A DNA stretch of 64,000 bases from Bigelowiella natans CCMP2755 (taxonomy: Eukaryota > Cercozoa > Chlorarachniophyceae), in NCBI GenBank assembly GCA_000320545.1, contig ADNK01001668.1, positions 62,501 to 126,500 of the forward strand, read 5' to 3'. Each line of letters begins with the position of its first letter. Position 1 is the first letter of the stretch. The translations under genes were made by a program, and so were the position numbers. This document shows positions 49,370-60,053 of the stretch, one piece after another. The notes below the pieces were generated by a model. That model saw only the letters and a list, made by a program, of their open reading frames with translations, was not told the DNA's origin and ran no database searches.

Positions 49370-50838
49370 CCATAGGATCCACGTAGAAATATTTTTCGGT
49401 CACCGTAGAAGTAGAGGAGGGTGGCGGTGATTGTGGCGGCGGCGGCGGTGGTTTACCGCTAGGTTTTTTGGTGGTAGATTTCGTATCTGATACCGAAGGT
49501 AGAGGCGTGACTTGGATGTCCTTGCACATGACCTGAAATTCGCTTAGACATTTCGTCTCGCTCGGGTACATCTTCGACATCAGACTAAAGTTATCCAGGT
49601 TAAACTCTGTTTGGTCAAGTCTTTTACAACAGACCATGGATTTTTCTTGTTTGCTGCTAAAACGGCACGGCATCACTACTTCCCAAGTGACCGCCGGATC
49701 GGTCGAACTCTGCAATTTTTTTTCTCCTTTCTCCATAATATTGGATTGGGTGAGTAGTTGCGGGCTCATGATAATCACGCCATAACCCTTCTTTCCTTCT
49801 TCTTGGGTACGATCAGATGAGGGGTTAGAAGAATTTCCAGAAGAAGATAATAAGTATTGGCCCAAAGTCCCCCCGTGGTAGTATTGTTTCTCGAATCTGC
49901 TATATAAAGACCCGTAGTTGAGGAATAATTTCCGTATTCGGCTGGATAGTCCGGGTCGCGATGATCCTGATTTTCCCTTTGACTTTAAGCATCTTGCAGT
50001 TCACTTCCTCGAGCGTATTAGCTTCGTTTATCAGGAACCCAAGCGTCTTGAAGTTGAGTCCAGTCACTAACAGGCCATGCCCGCCGCTTATACGGTCACT
50101 GCCACGGATAACCACTTTGTTGTTCGGAGACGAGCTGAAGAGTAGTGGTGAGGTGGGTTGGGTGGCTTGGGTGGATTGGGTGACGGTAGACCGTTTGCGC
50201 GGTGTTTGGGCTGTTGGTTTTTTTCTCTTCAGGGATCTTTTTTGCTTTTTATTATTGTGGTTAATATCTGCTGAGGGCGGTAGCTCTGGTGTATGATGAT
50301 GACCACTTTCTTCTTCTTCTTCTTCATCTTCTTCTAGATTATTATCATCTCTTCGATCGTCATCCATAATTCCAAATTGGAGAGATTTCAAAAAGTTTGG
50401 GATGAAAGATAAACCCTTCTGGCTCTCCCTAGTTTTGGTTGTAGGGTCCGTGGTTGGGTCAGAGTCAGATTCCCATGCGTAGACTAGAACAGGACTAGAA
50501 GGGCTGAGGGAACCCTGGACGGGTTTGAAACTGTAACTGCTGATAGTCTCATCGGTACTGATTTTACGTGTCGAATATATGCTCCATCCTGACAGGTTGT
50601 AGCTGATACGGTACGGCAGACCTTGTTCTCGCGCCTGATTCCTCCAGTCGATATCGAAATAGTGTGCCTGCAGAACATGCTGTATGGCACGTAGAGCCTG
50701 TTCATCAGATCGGATGATTTCCCGGACCTGACCGAACAAGAAAATCATTCCTCTTACTAGTGTTACACTTAGAAACATGTCTGTTATCTCTCTTGCCAGT
50801 ACATGCACCACCTTTTTGATCGGCGCTGGTTGCACCAT
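49370..50838 (-). pseudogene. SET-domain protein gene with an apparent +1 frameshift
   Basis: A minus frame starts at ATG 50838 (MVQPAPIKKVVHVL) and ends at a stop at 49900. Its last part reads GGHGLLVTGLNFKTLGFLIN then VNCKMLKVKGKIRIIATRTI, like the N-H/N-C region of a SET lysine methyltransferase domain. The expected next block, the GEEL-x-DYG-like strand, is present in another frame: LFLNYGSLYSRF at about 49895-49930. Removing one A of GAAAT (near 49929-49933) would restore one frame, so one extra base breaks the gene. The second frame then runs about 180 codons (FNLDNFSLMSKMYPSETKCL, Pro-rich linker) to at least 49370. The centre has an Asp/Glu/His run. It may be a pseudogene, a sequencing error, or a programmed shift. 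Confidence 0.6.
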
Positions 50839-50930
50839 TATGTCATCCACCCCGCCCCGCTTCTGCTGAGAGATTCTTCTTTGTTGTTCTCCGACAAGGA
50901 GATATTGGAAAAAATAATAAATAAAATTTT

Positions 50931-51105
50931 GCAATTATACCGATATATTTATTTTTTATCAAGAAATTTATTCAAGTAAAATAATTTCGCAATTATACCG
51001 ATATATATGTATATTTTTTATCAGGAATTTATTCAAGTAAAATTTCGCTCTTAATCTGAGCCATAAAATATACCGAATTTTTGTTTAATAGGAATTTACT
51101 AGTCA
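50931..51105. repeat. 58-bp AT-rich tandem repeat, two copies plus a partial third
   Basis: GCAATTATACCGATATAT begins at 50931 and 50989, each followed by TTTTTTATCA-GAA-TTTATTCAAGT. A degenerate third unit (ATACCGAATTTTTG...GGAATTTACTAGTCA) follows at about 51065. It sits directly upstream of the SET-type gene and 190 nt upstream of the ankyrin-kinase start. Confidence 0.85.
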
Positions 51106-51297
51106 AATGGCCAATTGTTGCAAGTCTTTCACGAAAATTGCCAGGACTGAGGCGACAAATGGGAATTTTGACACGGAAAAGATGAATCTCAAAGCTCTCG
51201 CAATCTTTCTTGCCCGCAAATACGCAACCGTCGTCCCCCCCCCCACGTTGCCATTGTCCACCCCCATCCTCACAGTGATTGCAGAAACAGTGAGACG

Positions 51298-53013
51298 ATG
51301 TCTGACATCTTCGAAGCAGCAAAGAACAACGATCTCGCTCGTCTGAAGTGTTTGATTGAGCAAAAGGCAAACATCGAGGCGAAGAACAGCAGAGGTGGGT
51401 AGCAGCGGCAGCATCGCCATTTAGGCAGCACAGGCTGCAGTTGCAGCATTGGGAAAATGATGGAAGAGTTGGGTCAATTTTCAGTGGCAGTAGGACTCAT
51501 AGTAGCAGTAGTAGTAGTAGCAGCAAATGCAACAGCAGTAGTAGAAGCAAGATGGTAGCAACAGGATTGGGCAATGGGCATGAGGAGTAGCTATTTCAAT
51601 GGCATTGAGAAGTGAGCAGTGGGGTTGGTAAACTAGGTGTTGACAATAGTAGAAGTAGCTAAAGAAGTAGAAGTAGAATGGCAGCAAGAAAGAGAAAACA
51701 GAATGGTTGGTGTGGATGAGGGTTGCGGTTCATCATGGATCTTGAAAGACTTGCAGAGGTTAATCATTCGATGCTGTTGATTTGAGGAGGGTTATTGATA
51801 TTGTATACATGTGTCATTGTTGTTTGTGCGTCTAAAATGGGGTCGCATACCCCCAGGTGAAACACCGTTGATTTCGGGTTCTTTCAATGGCCATTTGGAG
51901 ACCGTCAAGTACCTGGTTGGTATGAAGGCAAACATCGAGGCGAAGGACATATACGGTGGGTAGCAGCTGCAGTGTTGCTAGCGTTTAGGCAGTATTTGCA
52001 GTGTTGGGTGGGTGATGGTAATTGCTGTTGGTAGCAGTAGTGATATTGGTATTAGTAATAGTTTTGAGTAGTGAGTACAAGGAGTAGTAGTTGTATCAGT
52101 ATTGGGTAGTGAGTAGCCGAGACTGGTAAACTGAGCATTGGTATTAGTAGAGGTAGTAATATTAGTTTTACAAAAATTAATTAGAAGTTAGTTTGAGGAT
52201 AGTCGTTGACATTGCATACAAGTGTTATTGTTGTTTGTGCGTCTAAAATGGGGTCGCATACCCCCAGGTGAAACACCGTTGATTTCGGGTTCTTTCAATG
52301 GCCATTTGGAGACCGTCAAGTACCTGGTTGGTATGAAGGCAAACATCGAGGCGAAGGACGATAACGGTGGGTAGCAGCTGCAGTGTTGCTAGCGTTTAGG
52401 CAGTATTTGCAGTGTTGGGTGGGTGATGGTAATTGTTGTTGGTAGCAGTAGTGATAGTGGTATTAGTGATAGTTTTGAGTAGTGAGTAGTGAGTAATGGA
52501 AATAGTAGTAGAGGTAGTAGATTTTGTTGTAGCAGAAGTAGTACACAATATTATTTTGGGTTGCTAGTAGTCTGTTTGAGTGTTTTGTGGTTGCAATTTT
52601 TGATGTTGTAGGGTTGATTCGATGGCTAGTTGATTGCGATTGACACTGCTGCTGTTGTGCCTCGCATTCGTTTGTTTAATTTTGCATTAGGCAATACCGC
52701 ATTGTACTGGGCTAACAAGCAAGGTCATAACGATATCGTTCATTTTCTCCGCAATTATGAAGAGATTCAGAAAATTCGTGATGATGTTGAGAAGAAGGCC
52801 AGGCAAGAAGCTGAGGAGGTTGAGAGGAGTAGAAGTAGCCGTTTCATAAGCACATTATTATTTTTATTATCACACAAACACAATCACACAAGCGCTATCT
52901 TTCTCTATATCCTCCTCCTAACGTATCTGAGCTCTACAAAGTTATTTGTATTTGAATCATCGTATTTGTTCTGTTGAGACTCACACCCGCATAACTTATA
53001 CAAATACATACAT

Positions 53014-53062
<49 letters not shown>

Positions 53063-55103
53063 TTACATACATAAATATGTCAACCACGTTAAAAATTACG
53101 TGATCTTGCATAATGGAATTAGTCTTGTAGTCTTGTAAAGCATATCATCTTAAGGTCGCAACCGCGCAGGCATCATCAAAACGCTCTTTGAGATTTGGCA
53201 AAGTCCAAATGTACTCTCCTGATCAGGTTTTGCGAATCTCACACACAACAAACGAAAGATCTTGTCAAACATCACCATTCTTGCACATTTTCTTGCGTTT
53301 CCTGTTTTTTGGTTTTTAAATAGTGGAGCTCCTACACATTCCACTCATTCTCTTGTCTCGATTATGACCCTCGTGCAACTCTAACTAGATCAAACAAATC
53401 GGAGATCTTGGGAAGGGGAAATTTGGAAGGGTGTTTCAGGTCGAGATCACTATCGACGAAAAGGAAACGGTCAGTGAAAATCCCATCTTCCGCAAATGAC
53501 AAGAAGCTCATGCAGATGCTGATGTGAAGGTTGCCGCGATGAAGCGCGTTGGAAACAAGGCCGATCTCAGTCAAGCTCTCCTTTCAGAGGTAGAAACTCT
53601 CACAAGTTCTTCGTAACCCCTTCGGCCTTAGAAGAAGGGCAATTACATTTTCCCCCTTTTTTTCCACTTTAAATATTACATGCTTTCATCTATGTACATG
53701 TGCGAGCGATTCTTCTTTGGGAAAGGAATTTGTTAGCGGTCTTTTGTCGCTTGCTGTTCAGAACCGAAGTCATTCGTTATCTATTCGTTTTTATCACAGC
53801 TTTTGATTCTCTCCGAATTAAAGTCCCATCCGAATCTTCTTGTATTCTATGGCGTCGTGACCATAGAGGATCGCCTTCATTTCCTCAACGAGTTTTGTGC
53901 GAAAGGTCGTTGCGGAATCTTTTGTTGAACACCGCTTTGTAGATAGTACGGCAATCGCCTGATAAATTCATCTACCAAATGAAGTTTACACCAATCTTAT
54001 TGGGCTTTTTTTTTGCGAATTCGATTTTTAATTCTATTGCTATTTTCACGAGCCTGATCACCAACGATATTCGTCGAATGGGGCGGTAGATGAGCGCAAA
54101 CATCTCTTTCTCTGTGCGATCACGTAAACATCAATATGTGTTGCAGGTAGCCTGGACGCGCTCCACGAGAAAGAAGACCTTACCTCTAAAGATAGGTTCT
54201 GGCAGGTTGTGGGAGGCGTTCTCAGCGGACTTGCTGCCTTTCATCAGAGTAGCAAACTTCATTAGTTTCATAGCATAAAAAATAGAAGCATCAATGCGAG
54301 CGTTGGTAGTGGCATGGCATCAATACGAGTGTTTGTAGTAGTAGCATTGATGTAAAAACAATGAGGTTGTTTCGCAGCGAAGGTTACAAAGAGTGTAGCG
54401 GGGTTACACACAATGGCATTGAGATCTACCAAGAATGCAAACGCTAAGATTTGCCCTCGCTAATAAAGTTTACTGATTGCCACACTATAGGTGGCCTTGT
54501 TCATCGAGATATCGCTTGCCGCAACCTTTTCATGAAAGCGAATGGCGTCGTGGTTCTTGGCGACTATGGTTTGTCCAAGAAAACCAAGGTAATTTCTCGC
54601 AGCATAGCCGCTTTTTATTCGTGGAATTCGACACAGTAGAACCGAACTTTTGATCCTTGAAAGTAAGATCGAAAATTTGCCTTTATCATTGCTACAGTGA
54701 GTACTACCTCTACCGCTGCTACATCTTGTAATCCTTAGTGTAACTATTACAATTGATACAACTATTGCTACCTTAGCAGCGAAATGTGACTTTTTATAGT
54801 CCCCATTCGTTGATTTCCCCCTCATTAGCTTACACTTTCGCTGCCTTGTGATCTCCTCTTGCTCGCAGGGGGGAAATAAAATCTACAAGATGACGAACCT
54901 GGAGACGATGCTGCCCTGGGCGTGGTGTGCGCCTGAAAGTCTACTACAGCGGGAATTCAGCCAGAAATCCGACATCTGGATGTTTGGCGTCACCGTTTGG
55001 GAGATTTTGACCAAGGGGAAATGTCCGACCAGGGAGCTGTCAAGTTTACAACAGTTCAGAAACGAGCTGCAAAAGGGAAGGATGCCCCTTAAGGTTTTCA
55101 ATC

Positions 55104-55139
<36 letters not shown>

Positions 55140-56166
55140 AATGATGATGATTGGTGCTTTTCTTCTAATGCCATTCTCTGATAGTTCCCCATGGAATTTG
55201 TTTTCTGACATTAGATCCCTGACGGTCCTCCTCGATCAAAGAAGTTGTTGTCTTTGTGTTTTCAATTCGAAGTCAAGGTGTTGCACCTTTTGTTTTTTAT
55301 TGTGTACATTCGTTCTCCCTTTAAATTGTGTATCTTATTTATTTATTTTTTAAACTTGCTATTTCCATAAATGTAGACATGTAATGACACGTTGTTCGAA
55401 TGTTTGTGAGAGTGGGAGAGAGAGAGGGAGAGAGAGCGTGTAAATTTTTGTGAGTGTTATGCCTGGACGATTTTGATTTTTGCCTATCCTCAATACTCTC
55501 TCTATTTTTTGTATTTATGTCATTCGTGTATTCCCATTTTTTCTATCTCTCCAAATAGCCCACATTTCATACGGTTAATATTCGCACACATATAATCCTA
55601 CATTCTTATATTATGTACTAGTTTATCTGTACATATGTGCACATCAATCGCAAGGAGGTTTTTCGTGAGAACGAATTTGATGCACATCCACCTTAGAATT
55701 CCACGCAGAAGAAGCACAATAGTGGAAAGCCAGTGATTTCCTGGAGCAAGCACGATGTTGTCAACTTCATCAAGACGATTAGTACTAGAGGAAACAAAAA
55801 TTGGACAAAATGCATCGAGGTGCTATTGTTTCAACATCATCATTGTGTTTAGTTTGTAACAATATGCCGAGAGATGAACCCAGAGCTAAAATCCAGCATT
55901 GAAAGATCGTTTGATTGCCTCTTTGTGCATATCTTCGTTCAATCTATAAACAGACTTATTATATACTCCAGGTTGTTCTTGAGCATGATCTTGAGTACTC
56001 GGTGCTGCAAGACTGTGAAGTCGAAGATCTCGTTAAGTTAGGAATTCCAGAGCTGTATGCCAAAAGCCTCCTTAAGAAGTTGAAAAGGGTTTATGAGGAG
56101 GGTGTTCCCGGCGACGCAAAGGTTACAACGTCACGCCACCTCAGCACGTTTTTGACACCTCAATGA
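51298..56166 (+). CDS. Ankyrin-repeat, tyrosine-kinase-like, SAM-domain protein
   Basis: Exon 1 (51298-51394, MSDIFEAAKNNDLARLKCLI) and exons 51857-51955, 52268-52366 and 52691 onward are phase-1 ankyrin modules; the two middle ones are exactly 99 nt (ETPLISGSFNGHLETVKYLV). A coiled region (IQKIRDDVEKKARQEAEEVE) follows. Kinase: IKQIGDLGKGKFGRVFQVEI (53386-), VKVAAMKR, SHPNLLVFYGVVTIEDRLHF (53810-53930), SLDALHEKEDLTSKDRFWQV (54147-54245), VHRDIACRNLFMKANGVVVL with GDYGLSKKTK (54490-54590), PWAWCAPESLLQREFSQKSD and IWMFGVTVWEILTKG (54868-55095), IPDGPPRSKKLLSLCFQFE. HRDIACRN is tyrosine-kinase-like and DYG replaces DFG. A SAM domain ends it: ISWSKHDVVNFIKTISTRGN (55710-55817) and LEYSVLQDCEVEDLVKLGIP (55968-56166). 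An in-frame TGA lies between Gly-loop and VAAMK at about 53498 with no phase-compatible intron found. Confidence 0.8.
51780..52480. repeat. 411-bp tandem duplication containing one ankyrin exon and flanking intron
   Basis: TGTTTGTGCGTCTAAAATGG starts at 51821 and 52232. Identity continues through the whole 99-nt ankyrin exon and at least 90 nt of the following intron (GTGGGTAGCAGCTGCAGTG in both). The two exons differ only in the last few bases (ATATACG versus GATAACG). Near-identity of intron sequence shows a recent duplication. Confidence 0.95.
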
Positions 56167-57127
56167 GCGGGAATCTGGTGCCTCATCTGGACAGTCTAGC
56201 GTTCGTTTTGAGTCGAATTGGTGTTCATTAGGAAACGGGAGACAAGCACGGAAAAACCATTGTTGATCCAACGGTGAGAGGGGTTGTTTTTACAAAATGT
56301 ATCGTGTGAGATTGTGTGTAGATGCTTAACATAACGTTTTTATAGATGCGCATGGTCTCTTGACACCCCATGACAATTTGTTCCTTTCTTCGCGTTGTCG
56401 TTTTTGCATCCAACTTTCACATCAGAAGCGTCCCTCTGCGTCGGTACTGATTCAAAAATTCGCTGGTTGGAGCAACGAGGACGATTACATGTACATGAAC
56501 GATTCATGCGAAAATGATTGCCCTGCTGAATGAAATTGGTTTCGTGATTGGCATCGCGTCACTGAATGCATGATGACGTTTGGGCCACATGCTCATTAAT
56601 AATAATCTATTTTCCTGACAAAAATTCATAATTTGGTTCATTACCTCATATTTACTTATATCATAAGAAGGTTTATCTCTTTTATTTTTATCTTGTTTTT
56701 GACAGTTATTACATACCCATATATGTTTGTTTGATCTGTTATTTATTTAATTATTTATTTATTTTTATTTAAAAAAAAAATGAACTATTCAGTAACAATC
56801 ATGTTTTTTTCTGAATAAGTTGCTACATGACTAAATATATATATATATTTGCTTTCAAAAATTCATTTCTTTTTCCTTATTTTCGGTTGGTATGAAATGT
56901 GTCTGTTCACACAAATTGCAAAAAAGCAAAAAAAAAACTAGATCATGGAAAAATTTCATAGTCACAATGATGATCCATGGAAAATGACAGATCATGTTGT
57001 TATGTCTGAAAACACTCGTTGTGAAATGGTCAATTTGCATCCAAATGATCCATCTGGGGTCATGGGAGTATCAACACCCTGTGATGATGAAAAAATGACA
57101 GTGAAACAACTGGTTCAATTTGTCTGA
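56167..57127 (+). other. AT-rich spacer and one short ORF
   Basis: 56167-56940 is AT-rich with TTATTTATTT and poly-A runs and no gene. From ATG 56945 a 60-codon frame (EKFHSHNDDPWKMTDHVVMS, ending VKQLVQFV) is open to 57127. It has normal amino-acid composition but no recognised family. It marks the change into the right-hand intronless block. Confidence 0.35.
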
Positions 57128-59229
57128 ATGCACGTCACATGAACTGCATCCATTCACAAACTACACGCTTCCGAATGGCAGTCTTCCAGGCACGTGTGCG
57201 TGTGTGTGTGTGCCTGGAAGTGTGGTGCATCATGCTAGCATGTGGGACGCACTGTCTCGTTGCGTCGCGTGTGCAGCACGTGCAAACTGTCCAGCTGTGC
57301 CACCTAGCCATCCACGTGTGCTGTCAATGCAGGAACAAATTCAGGACGTATGCATCGCAGCAGTGCGCACCAACAGCACGTGCAGTTGCTTTGTCACCCA
57401 TGCCAGCATGCGTGCTCCAGCTCTTGTGATGATGGAGTTTGCGAAGACGTTTGGCAGTCTCCGCCGCCGCCGCTGCTGCTGCATCGTCAACACGACGCTG
57501 TCATCTTGTTGCTGCCTGCTGGCAGGAAGAAGGACCACCATCTTCGAAAGTTTCAGACCGATTCCACCAGCTGCCGCAAAGGAGGGTGCCAGTCACGGTC
57601 GTGTTGTGATCACCAGAGCAATGGCGCAGCAGCGGTGACAGTTCAGAAGGTGCGGTGGCGGCTCTGACGTGCCATTTTCCTTCCTGCATCATCGTCTTGC
57701 ACATCTCTTCCACACTTCCACACACACCTTCACTGTTGCTGCCACTGCTCTGGCACCAGGAAGTTCTGCAGCTGTGGCAATGAACACTGCAGTGTGACAA
57801 CGTCTTTGCTTTCGTTCCGTGCTTCAGTTTGGTCGTCAGCACAATTTTCCAATTCATTTCAACGTGAAGCCTGCTCCGACACTCCGACAAGACCTGACAC
57901 AAACGGTGTGAAGTCCATGCACGTAGGCATCTCAATTCCACATCGGACAAATCACAGGCAAGCTGCAGGCAAACCTCAGAAATCACGATGGTGAGCCTCT
58001 CCGAACGAGATCCGACATCCATTCGAAAAAAAATTCTCAAAAATCACTTGATCTTCACCCACTTTCCAATGCGTTTTGGATCCATGGCACGCAAGGTTCC
58101 ATCGGTAAAAGTCTTCTGCGACATGAGGTGAGAGTTGTCGCGCACTCGCAAAACACCTGATGCCGCAATGCAAAATGCCCGCCCGCGTGCAAGACCAGAA
58201 AGCCCGCCCAGCTTCGAGCTCTCATCTGTGCCCATGGAAACAAACCAAACCTTGATCGACACAGGGCAAGAGATGCAACAACCTTGCTTGGCACAGATTG
58301 AGCATGAATTCAATCAGGAGCAAGCATGATGCATGAAAATGAGAAATGCAAGAGGGAGTGCAACCGCCTGTCACAGGCCATTAGGAGGACATCGGATGGC
58401 TCAAGAAAATCTGAATTGGTTGGACAACGAAGAATTTTGAGAAGGAGCAATGAAAAAAAAACGGACACCAAGCCATCCGGTGAGTTCAAATCGTCTCTCC
58501 AAGAAGGAAAGACGCAGCAGTCGCAATGCACCAGGCTCAAGGGGAGAAAACGGTGGGAAGATGGATTGTGAAATCAAATGGGTGAAGACGGCTACTGGAA
58601 TTCCTGCAAAAACAAGTGATCGGTTTGCAAATTTCATTCATGAAATCATGGAATTGGAATTCTCGCAATCCTTTTTCAAGCAGCTTCAACTCCACAATGT
58701 CAGGCATCAAATTCCGAGTCTGCATCCAACATTTCTTTCCCCACAATTGTCATCGTTGTTGCCATCATTGCAATCATCATCATCACCACATCATTGTCAT
58801 TGTTGTTGTCATCATCATCATGAATTGTGCACATCCACCACTTTCTTCATTTCACACCTTGCCAGCTCACCGAGCAGCCTTTCTCCACAACATGCTCGTT
58901 GTCAGCACTGACTTCTTCATCTTCTCACTGCACACTGATGACAACAATTGTGTTGAATGTTCATTTGCCAATTTTCTTCAAGAAATCATGTGAAGGAGGA
59001 GCTCAGCATTGAAATGAAATCCCTTGAAGACGGCTTGAAACAGATCAGAGAAATTGGCATCAAGGCAGAGATGCAAAATGAAATCTGCAGCGGCCACGTC
59101 TTTCTTCATCTCTGTGACCAAGACGGCAAGCTGACACAGAAGCCCTTCGACCAAATTTCTCTGAGGTGGGGAGCGTTTGAAATCGCATGCTTCACGTGTT
59201 CATCCGTCTGCAGAACAGATGCCAAGAAT

Positions 59230-59290
<61 letters not shown>

Positions 59291-60053
59291 AACACATGTG
59301 TGCATGCACACATGCATTTGCGTCTTGCAAAGAGCATCAAGACTGAAATCATTCGAGTTTTGCTTGTGCCCTGTGTGGACATGAGTTCAACAATGTGTTT
59401 TGTGCACCTCGTGCGGTGCTCAGTCTCGATGGCGGCAGTGCTCTGGACTCACGTGGATTCGTGGCATCATTCAGCAAAAGCTGTGGATGGGCACGTTTTG
59501 TGCAAATTCCAATGCCATCATCGCACCTTTTCTCCCATGCTCATGCAAGCAATGGGTGCGCCATGGTTGATCGCTGCGCTTCCATGTTCGTGTGACCCAC
59601 GGGCAATTGGTTCACCAAAATCGTGCACCTCATGCGCGGCATGTTCAGCTTCATCGTGAACCTTTCGAACGCAACTTCGTTTCTTTTCTGCTTTTTTCTT
59701 TGTCATCATGTTGTGTGAGACGGATTCAGCTTCATCGTGAACCTTTCGAACGCAACTTCGTTTCTTTTCTGCTTTTTTCTTTGTCATTGTGTTGTGCATG
59801 CATGTTTTGTTGTTTGATGCTCATGCTGTTCGCAAAGTGACATGTCATGAAAAAAATGTGAAATGATGCGATGCTCACTGGCAATTCTTCACTTTTGGAG
59901 GTGCCCCAAGACCCAACTCGACTCGGCTGGTGAGACGCACTGGATCGATTTGGTGAACATCTCGTTCACGTGCAACCCTTTGCGGTCCACCGCGTGGCCA
60001 CGCACATGTGCAATGGGCATGGATGCAGTGTGAGTTGCAGAGACCAATGAAAA
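57128..60053. other. Region without recognised genes, GCATGC-rich, with a CT microsatellite
   Basis: Open frames exist on both strands but none is recognised. The most protein-like plus segments are TGIPAKTSDRFANFIHEIME (about 58600) and ELSIEMKSLEDGLKQIREIG followed by CDQDGKLTQKPFDQISLRWG (about 59000-59190), possibly fragments of one decayed or spliced gene. A CT run spans about 59230-59277. The composition resembles retroelement-linked segments at 22 and 30 kb. Confidence 0.4.
59646..59788. repeat. 81-bp period direct repeat
   Basis: CAGCTTCATCGTGAACCTTT starts at 59646 and 59727; about 61 nt are identical in both (through TGCTTTTTTCTTTGTCAT), separated by a 20-nt spacer. Confidence 0.9.

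Noticed and set aside
57501-58040. Minus-strand ORF of 179 codons
   Set aside because: No domain, Cys/His-rich by composition, no ATG context support, and a long plus frame overlaps it; not called.
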